Assembly (NCBI GenBank): GCA_001953115.1 | Contig: LSSL01002152.1 | Location: forward strand, 1-10,300 | Reading direction: 5' to 3' | Origin: Smittium mucronatum | Lineage: Eukaryota > Kickxellomycota > Harpellomycetes > Harpellales > Legeriomycetaceae | Length of the DNA: 10,300 bases | Shown here: piece by piece, positions 6,815 to 10,300 of the stretch | Numbering within the stretch: position 1 is the first letter of the stretch | Layout: every line of letters begins with the position of its first letter | Program-made: the position numbers and the translations under genes | The notes under the pieces: generated by a model | The model's database searches: none | Told to the model about the DNA's origin: nothing | The model's input: the letters and a program-made list of their open reading frames with translations, nothing else

Positions 6815-9800
6815 TTATCGCATCAATTCGATTAATTTAGACATATAGGTTTCTGCAAAACTGCTGGTATAGAAACCATGATTAGCATCATGTTCATGAA
6901 CGAAATGGTGAGCCAATTCATGACATGTAGTCATAAACCAATATGCATACACATCCCTAACATCTTTATCTTTCAGCGATACTGAGTTCAAATTGTATAC
7001 GATGGACTTGTGACCATATTTCTCAATCAAAATCCTCTCGATAGAAAGATTATGATTTAGGTTTACAAAGTAATCAACATTAAAAAATAGTACCTTTGAT
7101 CGATTGAATGCAATAGTTGGAGATCCTTTACCCCCAATAAACATGTGCATACTTTCTTTTGGAATCCCGAATACTCTAGTGGCTAGTTGGGCTAAAACAC
7201 AGCTGAATAACTTAAAATTATCAATAGTAAAGCTGCCAGAAGATCTAGTTATTTTTATATTGTCATAGACCCCTCTATTGTAATTATCTTGCAATTCCGG
7301 ATATGAGCCAGGAAAGGGGATGTTGGAATCGAGGTAAAGATCAATCCCATTAACCAAGCCATAATATACCAATCTTTGAGATGGAAGTGGCTTACAAAAA
7401 CTTACCGAATTGGATACAAACGCACTTCCGATCTCATTAGGTTGGATAAGAGAACCTTTAGCTTCTTCATCAGGGAATTTGGATATAGCATTCCCTAAGT
7501 TACTTTTTCCTGTGTTTAATTCAAATTCTTTGGGCAAGGGGTTATTATTGATATCGAAGCCTGAATTCGGTTTTTTATTATAGATTTTGTTAAAATTGTT
7601 GAATAGTTTCGAAAGTTTCAGGCCCTGATCATTTTGAGAAGTTGAACTTCTCCTTTTATTTTCATCAAAAGTTGTTAAAGCGTCAGATGATGAGCCCTGA
7701 GCGCCTGATACAACCGGAGTAGATTTTAACGCACTATTTAATGACTGCTTAATTGAAAGCATACTGGAGTATGCATTATTTGACAGATCTGGTAAATGAG
7801 GAGTTGGATTGGTGTTGTTATTTTTAATAGAATTGTTAATATTAATGGATTTATCTTTATCAGAGGTTGGAGGATTCTTAGTGGTAGATCCTTCTTTATT
7901 TTTAGATTCGTCTAAAATTGGCCTATTCAAATTATTGTTGTTATTTGGAAAATATCCAGGCACTTCGTTTTCAGCTTTAGCATTTTTATTATCTATTTCC
8001 AATTTGTTTTTTAAACTGGCTTTTGCTTGTTCCAGCAATTGTTCAAAGTTCTTTTTGTGTTTAGAGTCAACAGAACTATTTTCCCTCATGGTAAATAAAA
8101 CTGCATCAACTATCTGATCTCTTTTGGCTTTAGGATAGGATAAAGTAAGTAGATCGATTAAGCTTTTAGAAATTTCGGAGGAGCTAGAGTTATCATTGGG
8201 TCTGTATGGAGGAGGACTGGCCTGGGAGGCTTTGTGATTATCAAACACTGTATTAGTATCATTGTGGCTTTTTGATAAAATTTTTTTTTCAGGGTTTTCT
8301 ACAATGCTATGGTCATTGCTGATAATTGATGCGTTTATCAATTCTTTCTTTTTTTGTGCAGACTGCAGAATGCGGTCAACTGGGAACCCCTTTCTTCTTA
8401 AGCTATCAAGAGAAGAACTTAATAATGTAGAAATAAGCAATGCATCGTTCAATTTACATTGCTTCAAGAATAGAACGCCTATTGCCATACTTACATCGAA
8501 CGGGTCCCAAAATTGAGAAGATTGTTCATTGGAAGGTGAAGTTTGAGCAATCAGTATGCAACACCAATTAGAATTATCACCTGCCAAAAGTCCATTGAGG
8601 CCAAAGTTTGAAATTGAAGGCTGAGCGCTAAATGAGCTGGCAAATGAGGATAAGGTCTTCGTCCAATCGCCTCTCGAATCATTTTGAACTATTATTCCTT
8701 GATTGTTATCCCATTTCACTCCACACGCAGAAGTTAAAGTTTTGTAATTTGCCCCAGTTAAAGAAAATTTATGATTAACTTCTATTCTTCGAACTTGACG
8801 TACAACGAGTCTTTCCTGCATGGATTCAACATCTCGAATAAGCTTCGAACTTTTACGATTAGATGATGAACTTCTAGAAGACCCGCGATCTCTACCATTG
8901 ATATCAGATCGGTGATTAGAAGAGCTCCCTGAAAATTCGTGTAGTAGCAGTATAGCTCTATCTTTAATAAGCTTCTCCAGAGTTATAGAAGCGCTAGTGA
9001 TTTCGGGCGTGCCAATCGGATTGTTCGATATTTTTACCGATTGGCGAAGCCATGTAGACCCTAAAGATAAATAGAATTGTTCTAGTAAGGGGTCAGATGG
9101 TGCACTTTTTGGATATAGCTGTTGAGCTAAAAACATATCGTCGATTACAACGATCTCATTGGGTTTTGAAAGGGTGTATTCAACTATCTCATTCACCTGA
9201 GATTCATTTTTAGAATCAAGACCAGAGTTTTTTGTGTTGAGCTCTAAGCTTTCAGAAATTCTTTTCCGTTGGGTTGACACCAACCATTTAGATTCTTGCA
9301 TAGATTTCCAAATTTGTGGATTATTCTGAAGCTCTAAACTATTTGCTGCTAGTTTTTTAATTAGTTCTGTATAAGCCTCGTAACTATTATTACAGGCCAA
9401 TAAAAATGCATTGGGATCCGATATGACCTGTTTTGCAAGATCAACAGGTAAAGGTTCATCTCTGACTCCACAAGATCTCAAGAATAAAGATGCTTTAGGA
9501 CCAAAATCTATCGTTTCAAAGAACAAACTTTTATATTCGAAACTTGATGTGCCATTTGAGTTTTTATCAGTGCTAGTTTGGAAATAACAATTTTCAGGGT
9601 ATAATTTTTTAATTAAAATAGACTTTTCCTTGTTGAAAATTGGTATGAACTGCGTGTTTTTCCAGCTTTCCCAATCTCTAAAAGTAAAATCCGCCTGCCT
9701 AGATGAAAGATATTCAAATATGGAAATAGCCTCGCTAAAGGAGCCAAATGAATAACCCGAGATTCTTTCTAAAAGAGTTTTTATAGATGGTTTAGCCATA

Positions 9801-10300
9801 ACCCCCAACTTATCATCACTTCTCCTCCATCTTTTATCAAGAACTGGAAATTTCAATAAAATACTAGAAGGATCAGAATAGCATCTGGAAGGATGTTCAA
9901 GCCCAGGAGTAAAACTTGATGATGGGCTCTTAGAGACATCACCAGTAACGTCAAGTTTATTACTAACAGAATAAACTGGAAGAAAGTTTATAATATTGCG
10001 TTTTATTGTTTCATTGTATTTCACAGAATATTCTTTATCGAAATTCTCAAGTAGATATTCCAAAGCTTTAGTCCTTAAAGATGCATCACTATCAATTGAA
10101 AAATTGATGTCGGAACTAATCTTGTTGTTTATGGGTTGCTTAGAGGCTATAGTAACCAATTCTAGGATGTTGGGACAAGTCTGCATTCCTAATTTGGCCA
10201 AAAAAATCCCCTCGGGAGAACTTGGGAAATTAAATAGGCCATGCTTATTCCATTTCAAAACTGGTAATCCAAGATTTGTAATTTTTTCAGAGGGAAAGTA
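6815..10300 (-). CDS. Giant fungal sacsin-like protein, C-terminal 1161 residues (partial)
   Basis: The frame is open to the right edge, so the start and the expected N-terminal Hsp90-type ATPase (sacsin/Nov) domain lie outside the window; the last 1161 residues are visible, numbered here from the edge. Family-like features include GLPVL.W near the edge, EGIFLAKLG (about 30-38), LEYLLENF and FLPVY (80-110), and LRRKGFPVDRIL (about 634-645). Next come an SR-rich linker (about 457-486), a PPPY motif (696-699), a CUE-like segment (about 711-759) and a long Asn/Ser/Lys-rich disordered stretch (about 764-944). The final 200 residues are well folded and end with CHELAHHFVHEHDANHGFY, a zincin-like motif: H1127, E1128, H1131 and H1137 have HExxHxxxxxHD spacing. 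I assign it to the fungal DUF3684 group of sacsin-like proteins from memory. A chaperone-type role in protein quality control is inferred from sacsin; peptidase activity is unproven. No introns are needed. Confidence 0.75.
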   Translation of the reverse strand, partial: YFPSEKITNLGLPVLKWNKHGLFNFPSSPEGIFLAKLGMQTCPNILELVTIASKQPINNKISSDINFSIDSDASLRTKALEYLLENFDKEYSVKYNETIKRNIINFLPVYSVSNKLDVTGDVSKSPSSSFTPGLEHPSRCYSDPSSILLKFPVLDKRWRRSDDKLGVMAKPSIKTLLERISGYSFGSFSEAISIFEYLSSRQADFTFRDWESWKNTQFIPIFNKEKSILIKKLYPENCYFQTSTDKNSNGTSSFEYKSLFFETIDFGPKASLFLRSCGVRDEPLPVDLAKQVISDPNAFLLACNNSYEAYTELIKKLAANSLELQNNPQIWKSMQESKWLVSTQRKRISESLELNTKNSGLDSKNESQVNEIVEYTLSKPNEIVVIDDMFLAQQLYPKSAPSDPLLEQFYLSLGSTWLRQSVKISNNPIGTPEITSASITLEKLIKDRAILLLHEFSGSSSNHRSDINGRDRGSSRSSSSNRKSSKLIRDVESMQERLVVRQVRRIEVNHKFSLTGANYKTLTSACGVKWDNNQGIIVQNDSRGDWTKTLSSFASSFSAQPSISNFGLNGLLAGDNSNWCCILIAQTSPSNEQSSQFWDPFDVSMAIGVLFLKQCKLNDALLISTLLSSSLDSLRRKGFPVDRILQSAQKKKELINASIISNDHSIVENPEKKILSKSHNDTNTVFDNHKASQASPPPYRPNDNSSSSEISKSLIDLLTLSYPKAKRDQIVDAVLFTMRENSSVDSKHKKNFEQLLEQAKASLKNKLEIDNKNAKAENEVPGYFPNNNNNLNRPILDESKNKEGSTTKNPPTSDKDKSININNSIKNNNTNPTPHLPDLSNNAYSSMLSIKQSLNSALKSTPVVSGAQGSSSDALTTFDENKRRSSTSQNDQGLKLSKLFNNFNKIYNKKPNSGFDINNNPLPKEFELNTGKSNLGNAISKFPDEEAKGSLIQPNEIGSAFVSNSVSFCKPLPSQRLVYYGLVNGIDLYLDSNIPFPGSYPELQDNYNRGVYDNIKITRSSGSFTIDNFKLFSCVLAQLATRVFGIPKESMHMFIGGKGSPTIAFNRSKVLFFNVDYFVNLNHNLSIERILIEKYGHKSIVYNLNSVSLKDKDVRDVYAYWFMTTCHELAHHFVHEHDANHGFYTSSFAETYMSKLIELMR

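Overview
The window is from a eukaryotic nuclear genome, most likely an AT-rich fungus and perhaps an early-diverging one. The evidence is short spliceosomal introns (42-108 nt in my models), one of them with an exact TACTAAC branch site, compact spacing between genes, TATA and CCAAT boxes, AATAAA-type poly(A) signals, and two proteins of recognisably fungal type: an HTD2-like mitochondrial dehydratase and the C-terminal part of a very large fungal sacsin-like (DUF3684-type) protein. Harpellales or another zoopagomycete lineage would fit the base composition and low-complexity protein style, but that placement is a guess. The standard genetic code works throughout.

Layout, left to right. 1-460: no gene seen; it holds a bulged hairpin, an inverted pair of CCAAT boxes and a TATA-like box, read here as the promoter of gene 1. 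461-1568 (+): gene 1, three exons, a 322-residue leucine-rich-repeat protein with a basic tail. 1569-1882: promoter-like spacer with three CCAAT boxes and small upstream ORFs. 1883-2758 (+): gene 2, an unrecognised protein, probably three exons and 256 residues. 2759-2897: short TATA-bearing promoter. 2898-3944 (+): gene 3, single exon, HTD2-like mitochondrial 3-hydroxyacyl-thioester dehydratase. 3945-4409: spacer. 4410-6275 (+): gene 4, two exons, a 585-residue seven-transmembrane receptor of the fungal nutrient/cAMP-receptor type. 6276-6814: AT-rich shared 3' spacer between convergent genes, with hairpins and clustered poly(A) signals. 6815-10300 (-): gene 5, the C-terminal 1161 residues of a giant sacsin-like protein, whose start lies beyond the right edge.

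The genes do not form an obvious pathway: four sit head-to-tail on the plus strand and the fifth converges on them. The most interesting item is gene 5. The tail of a sacsin-type protein ends in a zincin-like HELAHH...HD motif, and the disordered middle carries a PPxY motif next to a CUE-like segment, so chaperone, ubiquitin-linked and protease-like elements may be combined in one chain. The receptor and the unrecognised gene 2 both have splice structures in which retaining an intron changes only the C-terminus.
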